Positions 1-9,300 are shown, counted from the stretch's first letter. The stretch: DNA of 64,000 nt from Achromobacter sp. UMC46 (GCF_014170335.1 NZ_LZZS01000035.1:124001-188000); one strand, 5' to 3'. Notes: generated from the sequence alone by a model not told the origin. Program-made: numbers and translations.

Positions 1-849
1 ATCTACGGCAAGCTGGGCCTGCCGGCCATGGGCGCCACCGGCGCCGGCCTGGCGACCGCCCTGGTGTCATGGATGAGCCTGGGGCTTGGCCTGTGGGTGA
101 TCACGCATGACCGCTTCTACCGCCGCTTCCAACTGAGGGTCGGCAGGCCCGACTGGAAGACGCTGAAGGAACTGCTGCGCCTGGGCATCCCGATGGGCGG
201 CTCGTACCTGGTGGAAGTGTCGGCCTTCACGTTCATGGCCTTGCTGGTGGCGCGCGAAGGCACGTTCGTGACGGGCGGGCACCAGATCATGTCGAACCTG
301 GCCGCGCTCTGCTACATGATGCCGATGGCACTGGGCGTGGCGACCGCCGCCTTGACCGCCCAGGCGATCGGCGCCGGCAACCTGGCCCACGCGCACCGCA
401 CCGGCATGGCCGGGCTGGCGCTGGGCCTGATCGGCGCGCTGCTGACGGCGGCCGTGCTGCTGGCGGGCCGACCGCTGATCCTGGCGGCCTACACCGACGA
501 CGCCGGCGTGGCGGCCGTCGCCACGACCTTGCTGGCAGTGCTGCCGCTGTTCCACCTGTTCGATTCCATGCAGTGCATCAACTCCTACCTGTTGCGCGCC
601 TACAAGGTCGCGGTGGTGCCGCTGCTGCTGCAAGTGGTGGCGCTGGCAGGCGTGGGCCTGGTCGGTGGCTGGTGGTTCGGCTTCGGGCCGGGCAAAGGCG
701 GCCTGGACGGCGTGCGCAACATCCTGGTGCCGGGCTCTCCCGTCGGCGCGGGCAGCATGTGGCTGATGGCAATGGTCGGCCTGGCCCTGTCGGCTGCCCT
801 GCTGCACTTCTGGTATCGGCGGATCGTGCGGACGATGGCGCTGCCGTAG
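1..849 (+). CDS. MATE-family multidrug/Na+ exporter, C-terminal part
   Basis: The reading frame is open from the first base and stops at 849, so only the last 282 residues are present. It is a polytopic inner-membrane protein with about seven hydrophobic helices separated by short loops, ending in a basic tail. The spacing of helices and the Gly/Ala-rich segments fit the C-terminal lobe of MATE exporters (typically about 450 residues), which expel cationic drugs in exchange for Na+ or H+. The gene is convergent with the phenylacetate operon. The family call rests on overall pattern; the substrate cannot be told. Confidence 0.75.
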   Translation: MYGKLGLPAMGATGAGLATALVSWMSLGLGLWVITHDRFYRRFQLRVGRPDWKTLKELLRLGIPMGGSYLVEVSAFTFMALLVAREGTFVTGGHQIMSNLAALCYMMPMALGVATAALTAQAIGAGNLAHAHRTGMAGLALGLIGALLTAAVLLAGRPLILAAYTDDAGVAAVATTLLAVLPLFHLFDSMQCINSYLLRAYKVAVVPLLLQVVALAGVGLVGGWWFGFGPGKGGLDGVRNILVPGSPVGAGSMWLMAMVGLALSAALLHFWYRRIVRTMALP

Positions 850-861
850 ACGCTGCGGTCG

Positions 862-884
862 AAAAAAAAGCCCCCTCGGGGGCA
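862..884 (-). terminator. Rho-independent terminator of the paa operon
   Basis: Read on the minus strand this is a GCCCC/GGGGC hairpin followed by eight T residues. It lies about 35 bp past the paaK stop and ends the catabolic operon before the convergent MATE gene. Confidence 0.8.
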
Positions 885-918
885 GAGAGCTCACACAGTG
901 AGCGAAGCGTGGGGGCGC

Positions 919-2235
919 CTACCCTTTCGGTCTTTTGTCGATCACGCGGCGCGCCTTGCCGGTCAGGGTGCGTTCCACATGCCCGGAATCCGACACCTGG
1001 ATGCGCGCGCTGACGCCGATATGCGTCTTCACCGCGTGTTGCAGCTGGCGACCCAGGTCATTGCGCTCGGCGTCCGACAGGCCCGAGAATTCGGCGCGCA
1101 CTTCGGTCAGGATCTCAAGCTCGTCCATGTTCCCCGAGCGCGACAGCACCAGTTGATAGTGCGGCGCCAGCTGGGCGATCTTCAGCACCAGTTCCTCGAC
1201 TTGCGTCGGGAACATGTTCACGCCGCGCACGATCAGCATGTCGTCGCTGCGGCCGGTGATCTTGCCGATGCGGCGCATGCTGCGCGCGGTCGGCGGCAAC
1301 AGGCGGGTCAGGTCGCGCGTGCGGTAGCGGATGATGGGCATCGCTTCCTTGGTCAGCGACGTGAACACCAGCTCGCCCGGCTCGCCGTCGGCCACGGGTT
1401 CGCCCGTGTCCGGATTGATGATTTCGGCATAGAAATGGTCTTCCCAGACCACCGGACCGTCCTTGGTCTCGACGCATTCGCTGGCCACGCCCGGCCCCAT
1501 CACTTCGGACAGGCCATAGATGTCCACGGCGTCGATGCCGGCTTCGGTCTCGATGTCGGCACGCATCTGGCCGGTCCAGGGCTCGGCGCCGAAGATGCCG
1601 ATGCGCAGCGAACTTTGACGCGGATCAATGCCTTGGCGCCGCTGTTCTTCCAGAATATTGCAGAAATAGGAGGGCGTGACCATGATGATGTCCGGACGGA
1701 AATCGCTGATCAGCTGCACCTGCTTTTCGGTTTGCCCGCCCGACATCGGGATGACCGTGCACCCCAGGCGCTCGGCACCGTAATGCGCGCCCAGGCCGCC
1801 CGTGAACAAGCCGTAGCCGTAGGCCACGTGCACCGTGTCGCCGGGCTTGCCGCCGGCCGCGCGGATCGAACGCGCCACCAGGTTGGCCCAGTTGTCCAGG
1901 TCGCTTTTGGTGTAGCCCACCACCGTCGGCTTGCCCGTCGTGCCGCTGGAGGCATGAATGCGCGATATGCGCTCGCGCGGAACGGCGAACATGCCGAAGG
2001 GATAGTTCTCGCGCAGTTCCTTCTTGGTCGTGAAGGGAAACTTCGAAATATCGGACAGCTGCTTCAGATCGTCCGGATGCACGCCCGCGTCGTTGAACGC
2101 CTTCTTGTAGTGCGGAACGTTCTCGTAGGCATGCTTCAGCGTCCACTTCAGACGTTCCAGCTGCAACGCGCGAAGTTCGTCCTCGCTGGCATGCTCGATG
2201 GGGTCCAGCCCCGGCTTGCTCATGGTGTTGGACAT
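919..2235 (-). CDS. paaK: phenylacetate-CoA ligase
   Basis: 438 residues, the usual length for PaaK. It activates phenylacetate with ATP and CoA to phenylacetyl-CoA, the first step of the aerobic hybrid pathway in the cytoplasm. The adenylate-forming P-loop SSGTTGKP lies at about 96-103, and the C-terminal lid with a GRSDDMLIVRG motif follows. The start at 2235 has a strong AGGAGAG ribosome-binding site six bases upstream; a second in-frame ATG four codons later is possible. It is the last gene of the paa operon and is followed by a terminator. Confidence 0.96.
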   Translation of the reverse strand: MSNTMSKPGLDPIEHASEDELRALQLERLKWTLKHAYENVPHYKKAFNDAGVHPDDLKQLSDISKFPFTTKKELRENYPFGMFAVPRERISRIHASSGTTGKPTVVGYTKSDLDNWANLVARSIRAAGGKPGDTVHVAYGYGLFTGGLGAHYGAERLGCTVIPMSGGQTEKQVQLISDFRPDIIMVTPSYFCNILEEQRRQGIDPRQSSLRIGIFGAEPWTGQMRADIETEAGIDAVDIYGLSEVMGPGVASECVETKDGPVVWEDHFYAEIINPDTGEPVADGEPGELVFTSLTKEAMPIIRYRTRDLTRLLPPTARSMRRIGKITGRSDDMLIVRGVNMFPTQVEELVLKIAQLAPHYQLVLSRSGNMDELEILTEVRAEFSGLSDAERNDLGRQLQHAVKTHIGVSARIQVSDSGHVERTLTGKARRVIDKRPKG

Positions 2236-2342
2236 GGTTATCTCTCTCCTGAAATTCTCTCTGCACCGGTATCGGCGGCGACGGGGGTCTGAGCCCCGGG
2301 CGCGCGCCGCCCTGCCGGCGGCCTTGTCTTTGGTGGGTTGCC

Positions 2343-2816
2343 TTACGCGTCGGCGGGAACGCCGACGATCTGGCCTTTGATGCGATAGGAGCGTCCGCGG
2401 AACAGCGCGACGTTGCGGCCGTCCTGATTGGTCACGGTCACGTCATAGACGCCCGTACGGCCCGCCAGCGAGCGTTCCTGAGCCACGGCCGTCAGCACAT
2501 CGCCTTCGAACCCCGGCGCCAGATAATCGATGGTGCAACCGGACGCCACCGTGCTGACATTGCGCGAATTGCAGGAAAACGCGAAGGCGCTGTCGGCCAG
2601 GGCGAAGATGAAACCGCCGTGGCAGGTCTTGTGCCCGTTCAGCATGTCGGCGCGCACGCGCATCGTCAGGCGTGCATAGCCGGGCGCCATTTCCTCGACT
2701 TTCATATCCAGGCCCTGCGAGGCCGCATCGCCGGCGTACATCACGGTGCCGACGGCCTGCGCCAGCTCCTGGGGATCAGCCGGCACTTCAACAGCGGGAA
2801 CATGCACGTTCATCAT
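2343..2816 (-). CDS. paaI: hydroxyphenylacetyl-CoA thioesterase PaaI
   Basis: 157 residues, single hot-dog fold. The motif around HGGFIFALADSAFAF contains the conserved acidic residue of PaaI-type thioesterases. Such enzymes rescue CoA from dead-end hydroxylated phenylacetyl-CoA esters. The open frame runs further upstream but that part lies inside paaG; the ATG at 2816 overlaps the paaG stop as ATGA, indicating translational coupling, and a second ATG follows directly. Confidence 0.93.
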   Translation of the reverse strand: MMNVHVPAVEVPADPQELAQAVGTVMYAGDAASQGLDMKVEEMAPGYARLTMRVRADMLNGHKTCHGGFIFALADSAFAFSCNSRNVSTVASGCTIDYLAPGFEGDVLTAVAQERSLAGRTGVYDVTVTNQDGRNVALFRGRSYRIKGQIVGVPADA

Positions 2817-3601
2817 TGCCCCTTGAATTGCGGTTCGCGCTTGCCGAGAAAAGCGGCCACGCCTTCGGCGTAATCGGCGCTGCGGCCCAGTTCGCGCATC
2901 ATGTCGCGTTCCAGGTCCAGCTGCGTGGACAGGTCGTTGCCCAGGCTGGCCTGCATGGCCCGCTTGGTGAACGCCAGCCCCTTGGTGGGCGCCGTGGCGA
3001 AGTGCTTGGCCAGACGGTTCAGCGCGGCGTCGAATTCCTCGTCCTCCACGCATTGCCAGATCAGGCCCCACGCTTCCGCCTGCCTGGCGCTGAGCTTGTC
3101 GCCCAGCATCGCCAGGCCCATGGCGCGCGCGCGGCCGACCAGGCGCGGCAGCACGAAGGTGCCGCCGGTGTCGGGGATCAGCCCCAGCCGGCAGAACGAC
3201 TGGATGAAGTTGGCTGAAGCTTTGGCGATGACGATATCGCCCGCGAACGCCAGGTTGGCGCCCGCGCCGGCCGCCACGCCGTTCACACCCACCACGACAG
3301 GCATGGGCAAGGCGTTCAGGCGGCGCACCAGCGGGCCGTAGAACTTGTCGACCGTCTCGCCCAGATCGGGCGGCGTGCCGTCTTCGGCGGGCTTGCGCTC
3401 GCTCAAGTCCTGCCCCGCGCAGAAGCCGCGGCCCGCACCGGTCAGGACCAGCACGCGCGCGCCTTCGGTTTCAACGCGCGTCAACGCGTCGGCCACTTCG
3501 CCATGCATGTTGGCGGTGAAGCTGTTCAGCTTGTCCGGGCGGTTCAGCGTCAGGCGCGCGATACCGTTGGACAGGTCGAATTGGATGTCTTGGTAGCTCA
3601 T
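2813..3601 (-). CDS. paaG: 1,2-epoxyphenylacetyl-CoA isomerase (enoyl-CoA hydratase/isomerase family)
   Basis: 262 residues from the ATG at 3601 (start of MSYQDIQ). Crotonase fold with the oxyanion-hole segments around GAGRGFCAGQDLSE and GVNGVAAGAGANLAFAGD. In the pathway PaaG converts the ring epoxide to the oxepin-CoA and also acts later as a double-bond isomerase. The extra 11 codons upstream in the open frame were not included because crotonases begin near this methionine. It overlaps paaI by four bases. Separating paaG from a paaF-like hydratase relies on its position in the operon. Confidence 0.9.
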   Translation of the reverse strand: MSYQDIQFDLSNGIARLTLNRPDKLNSFTANMHGEVADALTRVETEGARVLVLTGAGRGFCAGQDLSERKPAEDGTPPDLGETVDKFYGPLVRRLNALPMPVVVGVNGVAAGAGANLAFAGDIVIAKASANFIQSFCRLGLIPDTGGTFVLPRLVGRARAMGLAMLGDKLSARQAEAWGLIWQCVEDEEFDAALNRLAKHFATAPTKGLAFTKRAMQASLGNDLSTQLDLERDMMRELGRSADYAEGVAAFLGKREPQFKGQ

Positions 3602-3657
3602 ATCAGTTATCCATTGCGGGCACGCTACTGGCATTAAAGGTAATCGGTAACCCCCTA

Positions 3658-3737
3658 TCCGGGCCGCGCGGAGCCGGCTTTGCCGGGCCGCAGCGGCGCC
3701 CCTCGAGGGGGAAGCGCGTAGCGCTTCGGGGGTGGGC
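3658..3737. repeat. G+C-rich intergenic palindromic element (REP-like)
   Basis: An 80-bp stretch between paaG and paaN built from three nested inverted repeats: a GCCGGC..GCCGG arm near 3673-3687, CCCCTCGAGGGG around 3700-3710, and GAAGCG..CGCTTC at 3711-3727. I recognise this type of sequence from memory as recurring between genes in Burkholderiales, but no second full copy is visible in this window. It lacks a T-tract, so it is not a normal terminator. Confidence 0.55.
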
Positions 3738-5401
3738 TAGATATGACGGCGGGTTTGCACCACGCGGAAGCGGTTCGACACGAACGCGGTGTCGGACAGC
3801 GCCGCATTGGCGGCCGGGTTGGCGCCGGTGCCGTGGAAGTCGCTGAAGGCGGCGGTCTGGTTCACGAACACTGCACCCGTCAGGTTCAGCGACAGCGACA
3901 CGCCGGACACTTCCGCCGCGTCCTGCACCTGGTCGGCCACCTGCGCGTCCGTCGTGTAGGCGGACAGCGACAGGGCGCCGTGCTGGACGACGCTGTCGCG
4001 CGCCAGTTGGATGCTGTGCGCGGTGGAATCGGTGGCCACCACGAAAGCGATGGGGCCGAACCATTCCTGGCTGATGGCGGCATTGCCGGCTTCCGTGCGC
4101 AGCAGCAGCGGCGTGCGCACGCGGGCGTTCTCGAACTGCGGGTGCGTCAGCGTCTTGCTGTCGGCGACGACCGGCAGGCCGAGCGCGCGAGCGCGTTCGA
4201 TGCGCTCGATGATGCCTTCATTCTGGATCGCGCCCGTCAGCTCAACGGCGCGCGCGGCGTCCGCGCCGACCTTCTCCAGCGCCACGCCCAGCGCGGCGGC
4301 GACGTCGTCGAAGCTGACCCGGCCTTCCGGCGTATTGATGCCGTCGCGCGGCACGTAGATGTTCTGCGGCGCCGTGCACATCTGGCCCGAATACAGCGCC
4401 AGCGAGAACGCCAGGTTGCGCGCCACGCCCTTCAGATCGTCGGTCGAGTCGACGATGACCTGGTTGACGCCGGCCTTCTCGGTATAGACCAGCGCCTGGC
4501 GGGCGTTGTTCTCCAGCCAGTCACCGTTGGCGGTGCTGCCCGTGAAGTCGACGATCTTGACCGCCGGGTCCAGCGCCAGCTTCTGCGCGGTGTCGTCGCC
4601 GGCTTCATGGGCGGCCAGCAGCACGACGTCGGGGTCGAAGCCCGCTTCCTGCAGCACTTCACGCGCCACCTTGACGGTGATCGCCAACGGCAGGATCGCC
4701 CCCGGATGCGGCTTCACGATGACGGTGTTTCCGGTCGCCAGGCTGGCGAACATGCCCGGGTAGCCGTTCCAGGTCGGGAAGGTCGAGCAGCCGATCACCA
4801 GCGCGACGCCGCGCGGCACCACGGTGAACTGCTTTTCCATGCGGATGGGATCGTTCTTGCCCTGCGGTTTTTCCCAAATCGACACGCCAGGAATGCGCGA
4901 CATTTCCTGCCAGGCGTAGGTCACGGCCTCGAAGCCGCGGTCTTGCGCGTGCGGGCCGCCGGCCTGGAAGGCCATCATGAAGCCCTGACCGGTGGTGTGC
5001 TGGACCGCGTAGGCGATCTCGAAGCTGAGCTTGTTCAGGCGGGCCAGGATTTCCAGCGACACGCCCACCCATGCCTGCGGACCGGCGCGGCGCCAGTCTT
5101 CCAGCGCGCGCTTGGAGGCGGCGATCAGCTTGTCGACCGGCACGTGCGGATACGTGATGCCCAGGTCGAAGCCGTAGGGGGATTTCTCGCCGCCCACGGT
5201 GCCGTCGGCGTCATGCAGGTTCAGCGGAAACGGCTTGCCCTGCAGCGCTTCGAAGGCGGCACGGCCGTCGTCGTTGGCGGTTTCGCCATAGTTGCGGGGG
5301 CTGGGCGACTCGGCGAACGGGCTCCAGTAGCCGCGCAGCGCGGCGGCGGCCAGGGATTGTTCCAGCAGGGGCTGATGGCGTTCGAAGAATTTCTGGGACA
5401 C
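3737..5401 (-). CDS. paaN: phenylacetic acid degradation protein PaaN (aldehyde dehydrogenase type)
   Basis: 554 residues, aldehyde dehydrogenase superfamily along its whole length. The catalytic cysteine is Cys342 in YSGQMCTAP and the general-base glutamate is likely Glu308 in YTEKAG. It corresponds to the short PaaN form that lacks the C-terminal MaoC hydratase domain of E. coli PaaZ. Its expected role is oxidation of the ring-opened semialdehyde; the oxepin-CoA hydrolase activity must then come from a separate MaoC-type protein, which is not in this window. It is separated from paaG by a palindromic intergenic element. Confidence 0.9.
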   Translation of the reverse strand: MSQKFFERHQPLLEQSLAAAALRGYWSPFAESPSPRNYGETANDDGRAAFEALQGKPFPLNLHDADGTVGGEKSPYGFDLGITYPHVPVDKLIAASKRALEDWRRAGPQAWVGVSLEILARLNKLSFEIAYAVQHTTGQGFMMAFQAGGPHAQDRGFEAVTYAWQEMSRIPGVSIWEKPQGKNDPIRMEKQFTVVPRGVALVIGCSTFPTWNGYPGMFASLATGNTVIVKPHPGAILPLAITVKVAREVLQEAGFDPDVVLLAAHEAGDDTAQKLALDPAVKIVDFTGSTANGDWLENNARQALVYTEKAGVNQVIVDSTDDLKGVARNLAFSLALYSGQMCTAPQNIYVPRDGINTPEGRVSFDDVAAALGVALEKVGADAARAVELTGAIQNEGIIERIERARALGLPVVADSKTLTHPQFENARVRTPLLLRTEAGNAAISQEWFGPIAFVVATDSTAHSIQLARDSVVQHGALSLSAYTTDAQVADQVQDAAEVSGVSLSLNLTGAVFVNQTAAFSDFHGTGANPAANAALSDTAFVSNRFRVVQTRRHI

Positions 5402-5447
5402 TGTGTCTCTCCAATGAATTAGGGATGTCTGCCTGGCGCGCGCCGGG

Positions 5448-6536
5448 TCAGGTTTCCTGGTCGAAGTCGATGACCAGGCGGTCGCTGACCGGGAAGCTCT
5501 GGCAGCTCAGGACGAAACCGCGCGCCACTTCGTAGTCTTCCAGGGCGAAGTTGGCATCCATGTCCACCTCGCCTTCGACCACTTTGCAACGGCAGGTGGA
5601 ACACACCCCGCCCTTGCACGAATACGGCAACTCGATCCCTTGCGCCAGCGCCGAGTCCAGCACGCTGTCTTTATTCTTTTCAATGACGAACTTGCGGCTG
5701 TGGCCGTCCTGCACCACAGTGACCTCGCACTGGCCCTTGCCGGGCGCCTGGCGTGCCTCGTGGCCGGTACGCAGCGCACGCGGCCCCTTGGGCGCGCCGA
5801 ACAGTTCGAACTTGATGTTCGACTTCGGAATGCCGCGGGCCTGCAGCCGCTCGACCACGCTTTCCGTCATGGTCTGCGGACCACAGACAAAAGCGTAATC
5901 GATATCCTCGGGGCTCATCCAGGCCGACATCAACTGGTCGACCTTGTCGCCGTCCAGGCGGCCGTTGAACAGCTCGATGTCCTGCGATTCGCGGCTCATC
6001 ACGTAGACCAGCGAGAAGCGGTCCATGTACAGGTTCTTCAGGTCTTCGATCTCTTCGCGAAAGAGCACGGCCGACGACGCGCGGTTGCCGAAGAACAGCG
6101 TGAACTTGCTGCCCGGCTCGGTCGACAGCGCGGTCTTGACCAGCGAGAACACCGGCGTGATGCCGCTGCCCACGGCGAAGGCCACATAGTGGCGCTTGTT
6201 TTCGGGCGAGAAATCGACGGTGAAGTTGCCCGCCGGCGCCATGACTTCCAGCGTCTGGCCGGGTTGCAATTCCTGGTTGGCCCAGCTGGAGAACGTGCCC
6301 TCGTCCACTTTCTTGATCGCCACGCGCAACAGCTTGTCGTGGGGCGCGGAACAGATCGAGTACGAACGGCGCAGCTCTTCGCCGTTCAGCTGGGTGCGCA
6401 GGGTCAGGTACTGGCCGGGCAGGAAAGCGAATTCCTTGGTCAGCGTGTCGGGAAGATCGAAGGTCACGACGACGGCATCGCGCGTATTGCGCGCCACCGA
6501 GGCCACCTTCAACGAATGGAATTGGTTCTGGCTCAT
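5448..6536 (-). CDS. paaE: phenylacetyl-CoA epoxidase, reductase subunit
   Basis: 362 residues from the ATG at 6536. Order of domains: ferredoxin-NADP reductase FAD domain with RSYS at 57-60, NAD(P)H domain in the middle, and a C-terminal plant-type [2Fe-2S] ferredoxin with Cys307, Cys312, Cys315 and Cys345. It passes electrons from NADPH to the PaaA di-iron centre. The open frame extends 62 codons further upstream, but that part overlaps paaD; the chosen start matches the known family length of about 356 residues. Confidence 0.95.
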   Translation of the reverse strand: MSQNQFHSLKVASVARNTRDAVVVTFDLPDTLTKEFAFLPGQYLTLRTQLNGEELRRSYSICSAPHDKLLRVAIKKVDEGTFSSWANQELQPGQTLEVMAPAGNFTVDFSPENKRHYVAFAVGSGITPVFSLVKTALSTEPGSKFTLFFGNRASSAVLFREEIEDLKNLYMDRFSLVYVMSRESQDIELFNGRLDGDKVDQLMSAWMSPEDIDYAFVCGPQTMTESVVERLQARGIPKSNIKFELFGAPKGPRALRTGHEARQAPGKGQCEVTVVQDGHSRKFVIEKNKDSVLDSALAQGIELPYSCKGGVCSTCRCKVVEGEVDMDANFALEDYEVARGFVLSCQSFPVSDRLVIDFDQET

Positions 6537-6549
6537 CTCGAAACCACGC

Positions 6550-7056
6550 TCAGTGAGTCTTGAAATAATCGAAGGGTTCGCGGCAAGCGACGCAGCGGTA
6601 CAGCGCCTTGCATGACGTGGACCCGAAGTTGCTGACCATCCGCGTGTCGCGCGAACCGCAGCGCGGGCACGCGATGGCGGGCGCGGCGGCGCGGCGGCTG
6701 ATGCCCGAGATGTCGATGGCACGTTCAGCAGGGGCGGCGATGCCGTAGCCCTTGAGCGCTGCGCGCCCCTTTTCGCTCATCCAGTCGGTCGTCCAGGCGG
6801 GCGCCAGGCGGGTGTCGACACGGACCTCGCCCACGCCGTGGCGCGCCAGCGTCTGCTGGATGTCCTGCGTGATCTCGCGCATGGCCGGGCAGCCGGAGTA
6901 CGTGGGTGTGATGACGACGACGCAAGCGTCGCCGTCCCAGGACACGTCCCGCACCACGCCCAGGTCCACCACAGACAGCACGGGGATCTCCGGATCGGGA
7001 ACCTCCTGCAGCCAGGCGTAGACCTGGTCGGCGGAAATGGGCGCCAGCGCGTTCAC
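6550..7056 (-). CDS. paaD: phenylacetyl-CoA epoxidase accessory protein PaaD
   Basis: 168 residues with an N-terminal MIP18/DUF59 domain (PDPEIPVLSVVDLG near the start, then PTYSGCPAM) and a C-terminal cysteine-rich zinc-binding tail with a CPRCG and a CVAC pair. It is thought to help assemble Fe-S or di-iron centres of the epoxidase. The start is a GTG: two GTG codons lie in tandem, and the second (7056) has GGAG seven bases upstream and overlaps the paaC stop as GTGA, so I prefer it. Confidence 0.88.
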   Translation of the reverse strand: MNALAPISADQVYAWLQEVPDPEIPVLSVVDLGVVRDVSWDGDACVVVITPTYSGCPAMREITQDIQQTLARHGVGEVRVDTRLAPAWTTDWMSEKGRAALKGYGIAAPAERAIDISGISRRAAAPAIACPRCGSRDTRMVSNFGSTSCKALYRCVACREPFDYFKTH

Positions 7057-7817
7057 CACGTGGCTCCGGGATAGGCGCGCGGCAGATGCTGCATTTCCGC
7101 CAGCACGTAGCCAAGGGCTTCGGTGTGCCTGCCCTGGCGTCCGCCGCGGTAGGCAAGATGATCGGCCGCGGCCTCGTCCGGCACGGCAAGCGTAGATTCT
7201 TCCAGCACTTCGCGCACGTGGGCCATCCAAGGCTGGCGCAAGGCGGCCAGCTCACAGCCGATGCCGCGGGCGGCCACGTCCTGATCCACGGCGTCGTCGG
7301 CGAACAGTTCGCCGGTGAAGCGCCAGGCGTCATCGATGGCGGCCTGCATCTTGCCGTGGCTTTCAGCGGTGCCGTCGCCCAGGCGGACGACCATGTCCGA
7401 GGAGCGGCGCACGTGATAAGTCACTTCCTTGATCGACTTGGCGGCGATGGCGGCCACGCGCTCGTCCGAGGATTGCTCCAGGCGCTGCAGCAGGAAGTAG
7501 TGCCAGACGTCGAACAGGAACTGGCGCGCCATGGTGTCGGCGTAGTTGCCGTTGTCGCGCTCCACCAGCAGCACGTTGTGGAACTGGTGCGTGTCGCGGA
7601 GGTAGGCCAGCGCGTCTTCGTCGCGGCCGGCGCCTTCGATTTCACCGGCCAGCGTCAGCCACATGCGGGCCTGGCCCAGCAGGTCCAGCGCGGTGTTGGT
7701 CAGCGCCAGGTCTTCTTCCAGGATGGGGCCGTGGCCCGTCCAGGCGCCCAGGCGCTGCGACAGGATCAGCGACGAATCGCCCAGCCGAAGCAGATATTCA
7801 AACAGAGTCTTGTCCAT
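7053..7817 (-). CDS. paaC: phenylacetyl-CoA epoxidase, structural subunit PaaC
   Basis: 254 residues, ferritin-like helical fold. PaaC is the non-catalytic partner of PaaA; together they form the heterodimer that binds phenylacetyl-CoA. Recognisable segments include LRLGDSSLILSQRLGAW near the N-terminus and the HVRRSSDMVVRLGDGT stretch in the middle. It overlaps paaD by four bases and follows paaB by 15 bp, as expected for a stoichiometric complex. Confidence 0.95.
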   Translation of the reverse strand: MDKTLFEYLLRLGDSSLILSQRLGAWTGHGPILEEDLALTNTALDLLGQARMWLTLAGEIEGAGRDEDALAYLRDTHQFHNVLLVERDNGNYADTMARQFLFDVWHYFLLQRLEQSSDERVAAIAAKSIKEVTYHVRRSSDMVVRLGDGTAESHGKMQAAIDDAWRFTGELFADDAVDQDVAARGIGCELAALRQPWMAHVREVLEESTLAVPDEAAADHLAYRGGRQGRHTEALGYVLAEMQHLPRAYPGATW

Positions 7818-7832
7818 GTCTCCCCCGCCGCC

Positions 7833-8117
7833 TTACATGTGCTTGATTTCTTCGGGCATCGGGAAAAACGTGGGATGCCGATAGACCTTGCTGTTGGCCG
7901 GTTCGAACAAGGGTTCCTTGTCGCCGGGGCTGCTGGCCGAGATGTCCGAGGCGCGCACGACCCAGATGCTCAGGCCTTCGTTGCGGCGGGTATAGACGTC
8001 GCGGGCGTGGTTGATCGCCATTTCGGCGTCGGACGCATGCAGGCTGCCGACGTGCTTGTGCGCCAGGCCGTGCTGGCTGCGGATGAACACTTCCCACAAA
8101 GGCCAGTCTTTGCTCAT
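7833..8117 (-). CDS. paaB: phenylacetyl-CoA epoxidase subunit PaaB
   Basis: 94 residues from the ATG at 8117 (MSKDWPLWEVF), matching the usual 95. PaaB bridges PaaAC heterodimers and is needed for activity in the full complex. Signature segments are WEVFIRSQHGLAHKHVGSLH and the YTRRNEG.SIWVV strand. Nine codons upstream in the open frame were left out because the family starts at this methionine. Confidence 0.95.
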   Translation of the reverse strand: MSKDWPLWEVFIRSQHGLAHKHVGSLHASDAEMAINHARDVYTRRNEGLSIWVVRASDISASSPGDKEPLFEPANSKVYRHPTFFPMPEEIKHM

Positions 8118-8201
8118 GATGGATATCCTTGGAATGCCGGGCACGCGCCGCGCGCACCGGTCTACGATGATGATGGGATGGGGAATGCGGCCGGATGCGG
8201 C

Positions 8202-9191
8202 TCAGGCCGCTTTGCGCTGGGCCTGCTTGTCGGCGTAGGCGACGAGGGCGTCGCGCACCCAGGCGCCGTCCTCGTGCGCCTTGACGCGCGCGGCCAGGCG
8301 CTCCCGGTTGCAGGGGCCGTTGCCCTTGAGCACCGCGTAGAACTCGCTCCAGTCGATCTCGCCGAAGTCATAGTGGCCGCGCTCGGCGTTCCACTTCAGA
8401 TCGGGATCCGGCACGGTCAGGCCCAGGTATTCGGCCTGCGGCACGGTCTGGTCGACCATCTTCTGGCGCAGTTCGTCGTTGGAGAACAGCTTGATCTTCC
8501 ACGCCATGGACTGGGCGCTGTTGGGCGAGTCGGCGTCGGACGGGCCGAACATCATCAGCGCGGGCCACCACCAGCGGTTCAGCGAGTCCTGGACCATCGC
8601 CTTCTGCTCCGGCGTGCCGTGCAGGCACATCTGCATCAGCAGGTCGTAGCCCTGGCGCTGGTGGAAGGACTCTTCCTTACAGACGCGCACCATGGCCCGT
8701 GCGTACGGGCCGTAAGAACAGCGGCACAGCGGGATCTGATTGATGATGGCCGAGCCATCGACCAGCCAGCCGATCATGCCGATATCGGCCCAGCTGAGCG
8801 TGGGGTAGTTGAAGATGCTCGAGTACTTGGCGCGGCCGGCATGCAGGTCGTCGATCAGGTCGTCGCGCGACACGCCCAGCGTTTCCGCGGCGCTGTACAG
8901 GTACAGCCCGTGGCCGGCTTCATCCTGCACCTTGGCCAGCAGGATCGCCTTGCGCTTGAGGGACGGCGCGCGGGAGATCCAGTTGCCTTCGGGCAGCATC
9001 CCGACGATTTCCGAATGCGCGTGCTGCGAGATCTGGCGCACGAGCGTCTTGCGGTAGGCGTCCGGCATCCAGTCCTTGGCCTCGATGCGCACGCCGTCGT
9101 CAATGCGGCGCTGGAACGTCTGGTCGCGGCCTTCAAGCTGGTCCGCGGTCTTGACCTGCTTGACGCCGGTTTCGACGAGTTGAGCGTACAT
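8202..9191 (-). CDS. paaA: phenylacetyl-CoA epoxidase, catalytic subunit PaaA
   Basis: 329 residues, ferritin-like di-iron monooxygenase that epoxidises the ring of phenylacetyl-CoA. The metal-ligand pattern is visible: Glu61, then DEAGH with Glu91 and His94, and a second EExxH with Glu174 and His177. It is the first gene of the operon, directly behind a sigma-70 type promoter at 9262-9290, and is followed by paaB with a 84-bp gap. Confidence 0.96.
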   Translation of the reverse strand: MYAQLVETGVKQVKTADQLEGRDQTFQRRIDDGVRIEAKDWMPDAYRKTLVRQISQHAHSEIVGMLPEGNWISRAPSLKRKAILLAKVQDEAGHGLYLYSAAETLGVSRDDLIDDLHAGRAKYSSIFNYPTLSWADIGMIGWLVDGSAIINQIPLCRCSYGPYARAMVRVCKEESFHQRQGYDLLMQMCLHGTPEQKAMVQDSLNRWWWPALMMFGPSDADSPNSAQSMAWKIKLFSNDELRQKMVDQTVPQAEYLGLTVPDPDLKWNAERGHYDFGEIDWSEFYAVLKGNGPCNRERLAARVKAHEDGAWVRDALVAYADKQAQRKAA

Positions 9192-9261
9192 GTCTGTCTC
9201 CTAGAGACGGTTTGCGAAAACGCAAAGCAAACGTTCCGCAGTGCCGTCATGTCATAGGCCG

Positions 9262-9290
9262 ATTATTTAATACAAAAAAACCATTGTCAA
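9262..9290 (-). promoter_or_regulatory. sigma-70 promoter of the paaABCDE operon
   Basis: On the minus strand there is a perfect -35 TTGACA (9290-9285), a 17-bp spacer and AATAAT (9267-9262), one mismatch from consensus. Transcription would start near 9255, giving a leader of about 65 nt. It sits in an A+T-rich patch between paaA and paaX, the natural place for repression. Confidence 0.75.
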
Positions 9291-9300
9291 ACCCAAATCT

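Noticed and set aside
898..2292. Long plus-strand frame opposite paaK (and similar ones opposite paaN, paaC, cysTW, rpsA, aspD)
   Set aside because: Same composition artefact; the minus-strand genes have complete catalytic motifs, ribosome-binding sites and operon spacing.
3658..3737. Terminator splitting the paa operon
   Set aside because: Strong dyads but no T-tract in either direction; paaG, paaI and paaK downstream have no evident promoter of their own.
3737..5401. PaaN as full PaaZ (dehydrogenase plus oxepin-CoA hydrolase)
   Set aside because: The protein is 554 residues and ends shortly after the aldehyde dehydrogenase fold; no MaoC domain follows.
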